The notes beneath the pieces were generated by a model, which did not search any database, was not told the origin of the DNA, and saw only the letters and a program-made list of their open reading frames with translations. From contig JAKFGP010000040.1 of the NCBI GenBank assembly GCA_021502835.1, forward strand, positions 124,001 through 188,000: 64,000 nucleotides of DNA, in the 5' to 3' direction. Shown here piece by piece: positions 1 through 9,230 of this stretch (positions are counted from its first letter, which is position 1; every line of letters starts with the position of its first letter). The stretch comes from Streptomyces thinghirensis. Lineage in GTDB: Bacteria; Actinomycetota; Actinomycetia; Streptomycetales; Streptomycetaceae. A program made the position numbers and the translations under genes.

Positions 1-1048
1 ACAAGGGCTACCTGTCGCCGTACTTCGTGACGGACCAGGAGCGCATGGAGGCCGTCCTCGAGGACCCGTACATCCTCATCAACCAGGCAAGATCTCCTCC
101 ATCGCGGACCTGCTGCCGCTGCTGGAGAAGGTCATCCAGGCCAACGCCTCGAAGCCGCTGCTGATCATCGCCGAGGACCTGGAGGGCGAGGCGCTCTCCA
201 CCCTCGTCGTGAACAAGATCCGCAGGAATGTTCAACGCGGTGGCCGTCAAGGCCCCCGGCTTCGGCGACCGACGCATAGGCGATGCTGCAGGACATGGCC
301 GTCCTCACCGGCGCCACGGTCATCTCCGAGGAGGTCGGCCTCAAGCTCGACCAGGTCGGCCTGGAGGTGCTCGGCACCGCCCGTCGCATCACCGTCACCA
401 AGGACGACACCACGATCGTCGACGGTGCCGGCAAGCGTGAACGAGGTCCAGGGCCGCATCGCCCAGATCAAGGCCGAGATCGAGAACACGGATTCCGACT
501 GGGACCGCGAGAAGCTCCAGGAGCGCCTCGCGAAGCTGGCCGGCGGCGTGTGCGTGATCCGAGGTCGGCGCCGCCACCGAGGTGGAGCTGAAGGAGCGCA
601 AGCACCGTCTGGAGGACGCCATCTCCGCGACCCGCCCCGGGTCGAGGAGGGCATCGTCTCCGGTGGTGGCTCCGCGCTGGTCCACGCCGTCAAGGTCCTC
701 GAGGGCAACCTCGGCAAGACCGGCGACGAGGCCACCGGTGTCGCGGTCGTCCGCAAGGCCGCCGTCGAGCCGCTGCGCTGGATCGCCGAGAACGCCGGCC
801 TGGAGGGCTACGTCATCACCTCCAAGGTCGCCGAGCTCGACAAGGGCCAGGGCTTCAACGCCGCCACCGGCGAGTACGGCGACCTGGTCAAGGCCGGCGT
901 CATCGACCCGGTGAAGGTCACCCGCTCGGCCCTGGAGAACGCCGCCTCCATCGCCTCCCTCCTCCTGACGACCGAGACCCTGGTCGTCGAGAAGAAGGAA
1001 GAGGAAGAGCCGGCCGCCGCGGACCACGGCCACGGCCACGCCCACTGA
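1..1048 (+). CDS. groEL1: 60 kDa chaperonin GroEL1, 5'-truncated by the window edge
   Basis: ATP-dependent cytosolic chaperonin that folds proteins with GroES. The window holds roughly the C-terminal 345 residues, from the apical domain ([15 protein letters not shown] near the left edge) to the stop at 1046-1048. Diagnostic stretches are [10 protein letters not shown], the conserved [12 protein letters not shown] segment and [17 protein letters not shown]. The tail is Glu-rich then His-rich (DHGHGHAH), typical of the actinobacterial GroEL1 paralogue rather than the Gly-Met tail of GroEL2, and the reason for the symbol. The reading frame breaks at about 88, 225, 280, 437, 560 and 640, each explained by one or two inserted, missing or changed bases relative to the very conserved protein, so I read these as sequence errors. 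groES would lie just upstream, outside the window. A strong hairpin follows at 1085-1120. Confidence 0.93.
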   Translation, partial: QGLPVAVLRDGPGAHGGRPRGPVHPHQPGKISSIADLLPLLEKVIQANASKPLLIIAEDLEGEALSTLVVNKIRRNVQRGGRQGPRLRRPTHRRCCRTWPSSPAPRSSPRRSASSSTRSAWRCSAPPVASPSPRTTPRSSTVPASVNEVQGRIAQIKAEIENTDSDWDREKLQERLAKLAGGVCVIRGRRRHRGGAEGAQAPSGGRHLRDPPRVEEGIVSGGGSALVHAVKVLEGNLGKTGDEATGVAVVRKAAVEPLRWIAENAGLEGYVITSKVAELDKGQGFNAATGEYGDLVKAGVIDPVKVTRSALENAASIASLLLTTETLVVEKKEEEEPAAADHGHGHAH

Positions 1049-1084
1049 GCGTCGCGCTGAGCTGAACCCGGCCGACCGAGCCGA

Positions 1085-1120
1085 CGGTGCCCAGTACCCC
1101 TGCCGGGGTGCTGGGCACCG
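1085..1120 (+). terminator. Intrinsic-type terminator hairpin after groEL1
   Basis: A 16-bp stem with one G:T pair (left arm 1085-1100, right arm 1105-1120) and a 4-nt loop, 37 bases after the groEL1 stop. No U-tract follows, as is common in Streptomyces. Confidence 0.75.
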
Positions 1121-1171
1121 TGCGTTCGTCCGGCCTTGAGACTGCCGGCGTACACGTCCTCCTCGGCCGGC

Positions 1172-1530
1172 TCAAGGGACGTGGCGGCGGAAGCCGGGCG
1201 CCACCACCGCCCATACTGTCCCGCCCGGCGCCCCCGGTCGCTCGGCCACGCCCCACTCCTCGGCGAGTGCAGCCACCAGGGGCGGCCCGCGCCCGTCCCC
1301 GCGAGCCGCCTTCCGGCGCGAGCACCGGCCGACGCTCCCGCGCACGTCGCTCACCTCCACCAGGATGCGCCCATCGCCGTCATGGGCCAGCCGCGACTCC
1401 GCGTCGCGCCCCGGCACCCGACCGTGGGTGACGGCGTTGGCCGCCGGCTCGTCCGCGACCAGTACCGCGGCGTCATGGACCGGTGTGCGGTACGGCCGCC
1501 CCAGCGGTCGAGCTGGTGCGAAGCCGTCAC
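1172..1530 (-). CDS. Short RsbW/SpoIIAB-like HATPase (anti-sigma or regulatory kinase-like ATPase)
   Basis: GHKL ATPase of the small HATPase_c_2 type common in Streptomyces partner-switching and conservon systems. The N box is visible as DEPAANAVTHGR, a probable D box as VEVSDVR, and the second glycine box as DGRGPPLVAALAEEWGV followed by a C-terminal beta strand (GTVWAVVAPGF). The proposed GTG start at 1530 overlaps the stop of the upstream minus-strand gene as GTGA, which suggests translational coupling. One base is out of frame at about 1478 (after LDRWG). About 119 residues is short for the family (usually 130-150), and the canonical Gly of the D-box motif is not evident, so the protein may be degenerate. 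Its sigma factor or anti-anti-sigma partner is not visible nearby. Confidence 0.6.
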
Positions 1531-2245
1531 AGCAGCCCGCTCAGCGGCAGTACCCGCTCGGCGAGCCGGCCCCGCAGCCTCCCCCGGCGGCGTCGGCCTC
1601 CGAGGAGCCAGTCGGCGGCGACCAGCAACTCGGCGTGCTCGGTGACGTCCTCGGGTCGCAGGGCGCAGAACCGAGGTGACCGCGTCCAGGCCGAGACCGT
1701 CGTCCTCGGCGCCTCCGAGACGCCCGTCGGGACGGCTGTGGGCAGCGGTGTACACGGCGAGGAGCCGGGTGGCGGCGCCCGCCTTCCTCTTCCGCAACTT
1801 CCGGTCGCCCACCACCCGCTGCGCCCACCCCGAGAGCCGTGCACGGGTGACCTTGCCGAAGGAGAACGGGCGGGGCTCGGTGGGCAGCAGCATGGGCACC
1901 GTGATCTGGGTGGGTTCCTCGGGCCGGGACGTCACCGCGTCGTCGGCCGAGACGTCCTCCGGCAGCCGCAGCCAGCCGGCGTCGACCAGTTGCTGGAGCA
2001 CCCGCTCGGCGTCTCCTGCACCCAGCCGCTGAGGTCCTGCCCGGTGACGTTCCCGGTACCGGCGCGCGCGGCCCGCAGGGTGAGCATGAGCACCGCGAGC
2101 CGCGCCTCGGCCTCGGGCAGCGGGAAGCCGGCCCGGACGTGCTCCAGCACGCTGCGGGCGTGGACGCCCTGGCCTCCGGGTCAGCAACCGCTCGACCACC
2201 GGTCCCCTCCCCGTCCACCGGTACGCCGCGCCGGTTGGCGTTCAT
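1527..2245 (-). CDS. Conserved Streptomyces protein of unknown function, frame-disrupted
   Basis: About 235 residues after repair. Readable segments are LEHVRAGFPLPEAEARLAVL near the start, then VLQQLVDAGWLRLPEDVSA, then ARLSGWAQRVVGDRKLRKRK with AATRLLAVYTAAHSRPDGRL, and a C-terminus ending LRGRLAERVLPLSGLL. The many short helices and the basic GDRKLRKRK stretch suggest a winged-helix or DNA-binding-like fold, but I do not recognise a named family. Frame breaks are near 2150, 2020, 1680 and 1590. The start is the ATG at 2245 (MNANRRGVPVDGEG); the N-terminal 30 residues are the least certain part. The downstream HATPase gene overlaps its stop by 4 bases, so the two probably act together. Confidence 0.5.
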
Positions 2246-2289
2246 CTCGCCGGGTGGTCCGCGCGCGGCCGTGGCGGCCCGGTCCGCTT

Positions 2290-2780
2290 CCTGCGTGGAG
2301 CAGGTCAGCCCTCGCAGTTTCCTCAGCGCCCTGCAGAAGGCCCTGTCGGAGACCCGCGGCCAGTACGCCGGTCACGAGGTCCACGCTGCACCACAGGGGC
2401 ATCCGGCGCGGGGTCCAGAAGGCTTCGAGACCCGGGTGACCGAGGTCAGCGAGGACATGCCGTGGGTGGTGTCGGCCATCAGGCCGCTGGCCGGGCACCA
2501 GGTACCCATCGAGCAGGCGAAGGTCGAAGCACTCTGGCGGGAGATCCACCTCGCGGACGAGCTGCACAAGCTGGCCGAGCGCTACGAACCCCAGAACGAC
2601 GACGAGATCAAGGTCCGCACCGGCCCCCGCTACCCGGAGGACCCGCAACTGTTGATCGAGGAACTGATCGCACTGGGCGTGATGCGCCGCCACCGCGACG
2701 GACGCATCGATCTGCCGGACGTCTACCGCATCGCCTTCGGCGTGGGCCGCAAGGGCGGCGTGCCCCGGGTCGCCGGCTGA
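2290..2780 (+). pseudogene. 3' fragment of a larger gene, possibly a P-loop ATPase with C-terminal winged helix
   Basis: A coherent coding stretch starts abruptly near 2290 (VEQVSPRSFLSALQKALSET) with no start codon or RBS, and runs to a stop at 2778-2780. One frame break near 2385 is repaired by reading GIRRGVQKAS before ETRVTEVSEDMPWVVSAI. The C-terminal 60 residues (LLIEELIALGVMRRHRDGRI then DLPDVYRIAFGVGRKGG) look like a winged helix. The segment resembles the C-terminus of large actinobacterial P-loop ATPases (Sll1717-like), but that assignment is from memory and weak. The missing 5' part, where the divergent gene at 2245 begins, suggests a deletion or rearrangement at about 2250-2290. 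Confidence 0.45.
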
Positions 2781-2950
2781 CCCCTGCCCGCCGTCAGCAG
2801 CAGCGCGGGCAGTAGAGCCAGCCCAGACCCACCGTCCCAACCTGCCAGTCGGCCTGCACGAGGCTCGGGGGATCGGTTCCACCGGCGGCCTGTTGCTCTT
2901 ACGGCCGAGCGGGACGCAATGTGTACCAAGTCGCTTGCTGTCGCAGCGGG

Positions 2951-2980
2951 TTGACTCCATGGCATCGCGTTCACTATTGC
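2951..2980 (+). promoter_or_regulatory. Possible sigma-HrdB-like promoter upstream of the toxin gene
   Basis: TTGACT at 2951-2956 and TATTGC at 2975-2980, separated by 18 bases, in the 231-base gap before the toxin gene. The -10 is imperfect. The 10-mer ATTGCGAATC here (2976-2985) also occurs upstream of bldM near 10640. Confidence 0.25.
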
Positions 2981-3011
2981 GAATCAATGGTTGTTCCGGC
3001 GAGGGCCTGGT

Positions 3012-5160
3012 GTGACGTTGATGATGGCGGTGGCGGCTGCATGGGGCGTTTTACAGCTGTGCGCCGTTTCGTGGCCGACCCGGTCGGTGCGGCTGTCGAC
3101 CGTGCTGCTCGCCTTCGCGGTGGGGGCGTACGCGTGTGGAGTGACCACAGCGCTGGTGCAGCTTGCCTGGACCCGTCTCTACGCGGACCAGTCGGGACAG
3201 TCGCTGATCACGGTGGGGAACACCACCAGCTACACGGTGGCGCCGTGGGTGGAGGAACTGATCAAGGTCGCCCCGCTGCTGCTGGCGGGGTGCAGCCTCC
3301 GGATTCGCCGTCAGTGGGGACTGACCGACTTCACGATTCTGGGCGGAGCGCTGGGGGCCGGGTTCGGGCTGCTGGAGGCGGTCCTCCGGTTCGGCCTGGA
3401 CACGGACCGGGCGATGGTTCGCGGTGAGGGGCTGGATCATCCCCGACAGCCTTTCGCCAGCCCTACGTTCCGGGCTCTGGTCAGGTGCTCACCTCCTGGC
3501 TGCCCGCACCGTTCAGCCAACTGGCCACGGCCGGGCCCTCCGGCTGCCGGAGACCTTCCAGCACCTGGTGCTGTCGACCCTGGCCGGGTTCGGGGTCGGT
3601 CTGCTGTGGCGTGCGCGGGGTGGGTGCGCCTGTTGTCGGTCGGTCCCCGTCGCGGTGGCCGCCTTCCACCACGGTGAACAACTACGCGGCGCGGGAACCG
3701 GGCAGCCAGGCCAAACAGTGGCTCGACGAACTGGACGCAAAGGCATGGGCGGCACCACTGGTGTGTCTGGCCGTCGCCCTGCTCGTCGACCTGCGCCGGC
3801 TCCACCGGGGCAGGAAAGCCGTGCCCGGCGTACTGCTCGCCTCCGAACGCGCCGATGGAGACAGTGTGGCGGCCTTGCTGCGCTACACGTCCTGGCGTCC
3901 CCCTGGAGCCTGCTGATTGGGCTGCGTTACGTCAGGCTTCGGCGTTCCCTGCTGTACGCCGGCACGTCGGGGGTCGGCCGACGACAGCGAAGAGCTCAGA
4001 CGCGTGGTCGCCGGGATCACCGCTCGGATGGACGCATCCGACAACCAGCGAGCCTGGCGGGCGGTCAACCTGCGAACGTGGAGGGAAGCAGCCCGAAGAG
4101 CCCGCCGACCCCCGGGACCGGTGGCTCCTGCTCATCCGTGTGTACTCGTGGTGCCGTCACTGCTGTTCCTGGGTGTCGGCACGTTCAAGGCCACGGCCGG
4201 CCTCCAGGAGTTCTTCACCACCGGCGCGGGGGCCGGACATCCTGATGGGCTTCGGCAGCGCTGCCTCGTCTGGATCGCCTACCAGCTCTACCCGTCCTGT
4301 TCCGCACCTGGCGGGCCGTGACGGCACAGCCCGTGGCGGAACTGCTCGCCGTGCACCGCTTCCGCCTCGGAACCGCACTGGGGGCGGCCAGCGTGGGGAC
4401 GTTCCTGCTGTGGCACGGGTTCGGCGAGACGGGCGCCGACGGCAGGTCGATCCGAACACTGCACCTGCTCGACGCACTGGACACCTTCCTGGTCCACCTC
4501 GGCTTCGCCCTCCTCCTGCTCTCCTTGCTGGCGCTGTTCCCTCCCGGCGGGCTCGCGCTCGCGGGAGGTGGGGTGGCCGGCGCCCTCACCGCCGAGGCCG
4601 TCCTCACCGCCGGTGTCCTGGGCTCGTCCGGGCTCGTCCTCATGGGGCTGGGTGCCACGAACGGCTCCGGCGGTGACTACAACGCGTGGCCCAGGAGCAA
4701 ACGGAAGGGGCGCACGAAACCCGAGCACCGTGCGGACGTCCGCGGTGACGAGGGCAGGAGCCTCGGAGGCAGGAGCAAGGCTCATACCATCGACAAGCAC
4801 GTCGACAAGACCATTGACGGCATGCGTACGCGTCTGCGGAATGATGCCGACCTCGCTGCGGACTCACGCTACGTCGATGTCGACGCGGCACAGAAATTCA
4901 CCGACAAGACCCTCACCCTCGCAGGCAATCAGCGGAAGATATCGGCGTGGCTGGCCAAGGGCGCGAAAGGGGCCACTACGGCTGGAAGCGAGATTCGATA
5001 GTAACGGGGCTACATCTCACCCGCTACGACTTCACCTCACGGGCAGCCCACGCAATGGGTGAAGGGGGCCCGCGTGATCCTCAGGGCCGACCCGTCGGCC
5101 CCGTCCGGTTATCGCGTCTCCTCGTTCCCTCAGCCCCAACACTCACGCTTGGAGCAGTAG
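3012..5160 (+). CDS. Polymorphic toxin: PrsW-like intramembrane protease domain plus RNase A-like C-terminal toxin domain
   Basis: After repair a protein of about 715 residues. Residues 1-400 are a multi-pass membrane region with PrsW-family motifs: VEELIKVAPLLL near residue 80 (the EExxK motif), GAGFGLLEAVL near 115-125, FQHLVLSTLAGFGVG, and VAAFHHTVNNYAA. A second membrane region follows (PSLLFLGVGTFKA, then VHLGFALLLLSLLALFPPGG, then GVLGSSGLVLMGLG). The last 130 residues are soluble and match the bacterial RNase A-like (CdiA-CT) toxin pattern: KAHTIDKHVDKTIDGMRTRL, AAQKFTDKTL, RKISAWLAKG, and a tail VKGARVILRADPSAPSGYRV before SSSFP. Frame breaks occur near 3425, 3480, 3600, 3670, 3910, 3975, 4235, 4300, 5000 and 5055. 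The GTG start at 3012 has GAGGG 6 bases upstream; TTG 2991 is an alternative. The stop TAG (5158-5160) directly abuts the immunity gene. PrsW as a releasing peptidase in polymorphic toxins is known; that this copy self-processes is inference. Confidence 0.72.
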
Positions 5161-5820
5161 ATGAGCCCAGTCACTTCCGCCAGGTCATCGCTTCCACGAA
5201 CTCGGTGACCTGCTGGAGGCCTACGCTCACGCGGACTTCACGTTCTCCGACAGCGCAGACGTACCCGGACCGGCGTTGTCCGCCTATCTGAGGACCGCCG
5301 CAAGGGACCCCGCGCGTGCCACGACGGCGATCCGGCAGATCGACGACCTTCTCTCCGTCGGCTTGTTCTCCGAAGAGATCGCCGACGAGGTGGAAGCTTC
5401 TCCCGCACATCCGCCCGCCGATGGGTTCGACCGTTGAGGACTGTCTCCGTGTGGTGAGGGACCACCTTCACCGGTTCCTACAGGAACCGACACTGGTGCC
5501 GCAGGCCAACCCGCAGAGCTCCTGGGAATGGAACCAGCGTTTCCCGTCCCGAGTCAGTTGTTTGGCGCCTACTTCCACCGCGACTTCTCCGACATCTACG
5601 CCTCCCGCGAAGAGGCCCTCGACGAGTACGTCAGTGAAGCCGAGCCGCAGGACCGCGTACAGGCGGTCCAGGAAATCGGTGAGCTACTGGGGGATGGTGT
5701 CGTCGGATCAGGAACTCCGCGCCGCGACTACGGCACTGGGGCTCGACCTCCTGCCGCCCGCAAGGGATGTCCCTGCGAAAATGGCTCGAGTCGATTAGCC
5801 GAAAGATCACCGCAGGGTAG
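5161..5820 (+). CDS. CdiI-like immunity protein for the adjacent RNase toxin
   Basis: About 219 residues after repair, in two parts. The N-terminal part (LGDLLEAYAHADF, ATTAIRQIDDLLSVGLFSEE, PPMGSTVEDCLRVVRDHLHR) is a helical module. The C-terminal part (PSQLFGAYFHRDFSDIYASR, EEALDEYVSEAEPQDR, VQEIGELLGDG, ELRAATTALGLDLLPP, MSLRKWLESISRK) fits the contact-dependent growth inhibition immunity family CdiI_2, whose signature is a YFHxDF block, an EIxELL helix and a WLxxI tail. The ATG at 5161 follows the toxin stop with no gap and uses the GGAG at 5151-5154 as its ribosome site, so production should be coupled to the toxin. Frame breaks lie near 5200, 5397, 5555, 5700 and 5765. It presumably binds and blocks the RNase domain of the upstream protein; this is inferred from position and family. 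Confidence 0.72.
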
Positions 5821-5875
5821 TCGCCCCGGGGCGGGGCCACGCTCGACCCGGCACGTGGCCTGTTGCGGCGCGCGG

Positions 5876-6496
5876 TCAGACGCTGCCCTCGATCGCCTCT
5901 ACCACCAGCCGCGCCAGGTGATCCTCGTACAGAACGTAGAAGTCGTGTTCGCCGTTCGGGTGGCTGGTGTTGAAGAACACCGTTCCGTCCAGGCTGACCG
6001 CGAACGCGGGTGTACGGCCCATGTTGTTCCAGTGAGAGCTGCCGGGAACATCCAGGTGGTAGCCGTTCCCCTGCGGCTCGGGCGTACGGACCCTGGCCGC
6101 CGATATGCCCTCCCCGAGGATGGGCGGCTTGCCGTGCGGGCCCCCGTGCAGGCGGCGACGCTTCCCGGCCGGAGACCGGCTCTCCGCAGCTTCTCGTGTG
6201 ATTCGGCGGAGTGCAGCCAGTCGTCCCCACGGTAGGGGGTAGCTCCGATGGACCTTGTAATAGCGGTGGTCCCGGTCCTGCACCTCCCTGCCGGACAGCA
6301 CCTTCACGGACGGTATCGACCGAGGGTGGACGGTGGACAGCCCCTCGTCCACGAGGACACCCACCTGCCACAGACGGTCGACGACCTCGAAGCGCCAGCC
6401 TCTCCCCAGCGGGCCGGGCTTCCGGCGGACGAGGTGCGTCGGCTGCACGGACGCCTGCTTCAGCCGCTCGATCGCCTGGCCCATCAGATCCTTCAT
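5876..6496 (-). CDS. Unknown protein encoded with an EcsC-family gene
   Basis: Intact 206-residue frame, one of the few genes here without an indel. The ATG at 6496 overlaps the stop of the EcsC-family gene as ATGA, so I prefer it to the ATG at 6505. No signal peptide or membrane span. The N-terminus is helical and basic (MKDLMGQAIERLKQASVQPT), followed by a beta-rich middle (WRFEVVDRLWQVGVLV), an Arg-rich linker near residues 105-125, and a C-terminal segment MGRTPAFAVSLDGTVFFNTS ending VLYEDHLARLVVEAIEGSV. I do not recognise the family. It converges with the immunity gene, 55 bases away. Function unknown; the coupling implies it works with, or is controlled together with, the EcsC-like protein. 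Confidence 0.6.
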   Translation of the reverse strand: MKDLMGQAIERLKQASVQPTHLVRRKPGPLGRGWRFEVVDRLWQVGVLVDEGLSTVHPRSIPSVKVLSGREVQDRDHRYYKVHRSYPLPWGRLAALRRITREAAESRSPAGKRRRLHGGPHGKPPILGEGISAARVRTPEPQGNGYHLDVPGSSHWNNMGRTPAFAVSLDGTVFFNTSHPNGEHDFYVLYEDHLARLVVEAIEGSV

Positions 6497-7310
6497 GGTG
6501 CGCAACCCTGCGGCGCGCGGGCACGTTCGGCCTGGGCCATCTCCGACTCGCGGGCCGCCTTGGCCGCGGTCGTCTCCGCCTGAGCCCGGCGAATGGCGTC
6601 ATCGAAATCCCACTGGAATGCATCAGGCACCCATGACGTCGGAGGCGTGCCGAACGCGCGGCGGCCTGCCCTCACGGCGAGCGAGGCCAGGGCGGCGTTG
6701 GCGCCACCACCGATCACGGCGCCGATACCGAACGGCGCCACTCGACCGAGGACGATGATCCTCTGCTTGGTCCCGTACTTCGTGATGAAGTGCGGGCCCA
6801 GGACCTTGTTGATCTGACGCAGCGTTTCGACGGGGACCTTGGCGACGATCTGACGTCCCCAGTGCTTCCCCGTGGTCCCGGCCACCTTGGTGATGGTCGA
6901 GTTACCGCTCCCGCCGAGCATGATCCCCATCACGATCGTGCGGCGGCGCTCGACCTCGGCGAGGGGGATTCCGTGGACCTCGGCGACGGAGAGCGCGAAG
7001 AGGGCGCTCAGTTCGAGGAGGAGAGGGTCTCGCCGGCGGACAGTGCCAGAGCGACTCCCGTGCCGACGCCCGGCGCGGCCGCAGCACCTCCGACCGCGGC
7101 CCCCGACCCGGTCAGGGCGCTGACGTACATCCGCTCAAGACTGCGGATCACCTCTGCGGGCGTCGCATCCGGGTTCCGCTGACGGGCGCGGGCGATGTTC
7201 TTGCGCACCAGCGGGCTCTGGACGTCGATCGCCTTGTCCAGGAGGGTGAGGACTCGCTGCCCACGTGAGGCTTCCTCCGGAACCGATCCGTCAGGGGCGT
7301 CTGTTGCCAT
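6493..7310 (-). CDS. EcsC-family protein
   Basis: About 272 residues after one repair near 7020. The N-terminus (MATDAPDGSVPEEASRGQRV) leads to SPLVRKNIARARQRNPDATP, a Gly/Ala-rich hydrophobic hairpin (TGSGAAVGGAAAAPGVGTGV), and the EcsC-type core ELSALFALSVAEVHGIPLAE, INKVLGPHFITKYGTKQRII, LGRVAPFGIGAVIGGGANAA. The last 40 residues are charged (DDAIRRAQAETTAAKAARES). EcsC was named for an ABC-transporter-associated protein in Bacillus; the biochemical role is not known, and the glycine-rich hydrophobic segments suggest membrane association. In Streptomyces such genes are often stand-alone. Here the gene overlaps a downstream unknown gene by 4 bases. Start is ATG at 7310, with the plausible ribosome site GGGAGA a few bases upstream. 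Confidence 0.75.
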
Positions 7311-7668
7311 GTCCTGATCTCCCTAAGATCTTCACATCTCAACTGACATTACCCACACGGGCTTTGGGCCACCAGGTCTTTCACGACGAAGGCACGGCCT
7401 GCATGACATGCCGAACCGGGCGATCACGAGAGCGAACCGGCCGTCCGCAGGCTTTTCGGAAACAGCGTCCGGCACCTCCCACTCCGTCACCCGGCCGCCA
7501 CCTCGCGCGGGTCCCGGCTTTCGGCGATGCTGCCCTGAACCGCGACGTCCAGTGGAACTGGCCGAGGCGGGGTTTCCCCTCCTCTACGACCAGGACAGGC
7601 GACGGTTCGTGCCGCAGCCGAGGGACGGTGCTGTCGTCCTCGAGAAGGAAGAGCGCGGCCGGCCTCTC
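7311..7668. other. Stretch without a recognisable gene
   Basis: No frame here gives a protein I recognise on either strand. Weak coding character is seen on the minus strand around 7390-7500 (EWEVPDAVSEKPADGRFALV), possibly the remnant of a lost gene. The leaders for the EcsC-like gene must lie at the left end. Confidence 0.4.
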
Positions 7669-8439
7669 CTACGCGGCCCGTACTTCCGCCCCGTCCGTGA
7701 GGTGATTCCGCCCAGCATCCCCCGCGGCACCAGCCGCCGCGCCCATCAGGGTCTTGTAGCGGGGGTCGGGGATGGAGAGGGACTTGCCGCGGGCCAGGTC
7801 GTCCAGGGCGCGGCGACGACCTTGTCGGCGTCCAGCCACATCCAGTTCGGGATGTTGTCCGTGCCCATCCCGGCCCGCTGGTGGAACTCCGTGCGCACGA
7901 AGCCGGGGCACAGGGCCATCAGGCGTACGCCGCTGCCGGCCAGGTCCTTCGCCACGCCCTGGGTGAACTGCACGACCCACGCCTTGGAGGCGCCGTAGGT
8001 GCCGCGCGGCACGAAGGCCGCGACCGAGGCCACGTTCACCACGCCGCCGCGGCCCCGCTCCCGCATCGATGCCGTCGCCGCCGAGGTCAGCCGGAGCACC
8101 GCCTCGCAGTGCACCTTGAGCATCGTCAGCTCGTCGGCCATGGAGACGTCGAGGAAGCGGCCCTTGTTGCCGAAGCCGGCGTTGTTGATCAGCAGGTCGA
8201 CGGGGGCTCCTGCGCTCACCGAGGCGGGCGGCCACCGCGTCGATGCCGGGATCCGTGGCCAGGTCGGCCGTCAGGACCTCCGCCTCGATTCCGTGCCGGT
8301 CGTGCAGTTCGGTCGCCTGTTCGCGCAGCCGCTTGGTGTCGCGGGCCACCAGCACCAGGTTGTGTCCGTCGGCCGCCAGCCGCCGCGCGAACGCGGCGCC
8401 GATGCCCGCCGTCGATCCCGTAATCAATGCCGTTGTCAT
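7669..8439 (-). CDS. Short-chain dehydrogenase/reductase
   Basis: Classical SDR with NAD(P)-binding motif [19 protein letters not shown] at the N-terminus, [31 protein letters not shown] (catalytic Ser and YxxxK, Tyr-Gly-Ala-Ser-Lys) and [15 protein letters not shown]. It resembles the SDR subgroup with a C-terminal extension ([15 protein letters not shown], here [11 protein letters not shown] followed by [20 protein letters not shown] in a shifted frame). Frame breaks at about 8215, 7812 and 7735. The substrate cannot be deduced. Start ATG 8439; the extreme C-terminus is uncertain because the stop lies after the last frame break. It probably forms a unit with the MOSC gene upstream on the same strand, 41 bases away. 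Confidence 0.8.
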   Translation of the reverse strand: MTTALITGSTAGIGAAFARRLAADGHNLVLVARDTKRLREQATELHDRHGIEAEVLTADLATDPGIDAVAARLGERRSPRRPADQQRRLRQQGPLPRRLHGRRADDAQGALRGGAPADLGGDGIDAGAGPRRRGERGLGRGLRAARHLRRLQGVGRAVHPGRGEGPGRQRRTPDGPVPRLRAHGVPPAGRDGHGQHPELDVAGRRQGRRRALDDLARGKSLSIPDPRYKTLMGAAAGAAGDAGRNHLTDGAEVRAA

Positions 8440-8480
8440 GGCGCAAGGTTATGGGCCCGGACCGTCCAGGTCCGCTTCGC

Positions 8481-9149
8481 TCAGGCGCCGTACGTCTCCG
8501 CGTACTTCCGCGCGGCCGCCAGCGACTCGGGGTGCAGCGCCCCGCCCGCCGCGAGCAGCCGGGGCAGCAGCTCCCGCTCCCTCGTCACCGCCCGGAACTG
8601 CAACGCCACCGTCACCTCGTGGGCGGGCCGGTGCACGATCTCGACGGCGTCGCCCGCCCGTATCCCACCGGGTTGGATCACCCGCAGGTAGGCGCCCGGC
8701 GCGCCCTGCTCCGTGAAGCGCCGCACCCACCGCTTCTCACCCAGATGGCCCTGGAAGGTGCGACAGGGGATACGGCCGCTGGTGACTTCGAGCACCAGAT
8801 CGGGGCCGATCCGCCAGCGCTCGCCGATCAGGGCGCCGGAGACGTCCAGGCCCGTCGTCGTGAGGTTCTCGCCGAAGGAGCCGTTCGGCAGCGGTCGGTC
8901 CAGTTCGCGTTCCCAGTCGTCCATGTCCTCGCGCGCCATCGCGTACACGGCCTGGTCGGCGCCGCCGTGGTGCCGGATGTCGCACACCGTGTCGCCGGCC
9001 AGTCCGCTCGCCCCGACGCCCTTCGGTCCGGGCGCGGCCACGCGTACCGTCCCGTCGGCCGGCTGCTTGTCGATGCCGGTGACGCCCTCGGGATGGTCCG
9101 TGTACGGCACCGCCTTCGCGCGGCCCAGATTGACAGAGAGAAGCTTCAT
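8481..9149 (-). CDS. MOSC domain-containing protein
   Basis: Intact 222-residue frame. MOSC domains are the C-terminal module of molybdenum-cofactor sulfurases and of YiiM-type proteins and carry a conserved cysteine; here it is in the segment TSGRIPCRTFQGHLGEK, with GDTVCDIRHHGGADQAVYAM and PNGSFGENLTTTGLDVSGAL typical of the YiiM-like group. YiiM homologues handle N-hydroxylated substrates using a Moco site; that activity is inferred only from the family. Start ATG 9149; divergent from the LysR gene with an 81-base gap, so the LysR protein is a candidate regulator. Confidence 0.85.
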   Translation of the reverse strand: MKLLSVNLGRAKAVPYTDHPEGVTGIDKQPADGTVRVAAPGPKGVGASGLAGDTVCDIRHHGGADQAVYAMAREDMDDWERELDRPLPNGSFGENLTTTGLDVSGALIGERWRIGPDLVLEVTSGRIPCRTFQGHLGEKRWVRRFTEQGAPGAYLRVIQPGGIRAGDAVEIVHRPAHEVTVALQFRAVTRERELLPRLLAAGGALHPESLAAARKYAETYGA

Positions 9150-9230
9150 GGCGGAACGGTAGGACAATCCTCATCAAAGCGTCGACGCATTATTCGGCGT
9201 TCGGTCAAAGAGTCACTTATCCTCGAAGGC

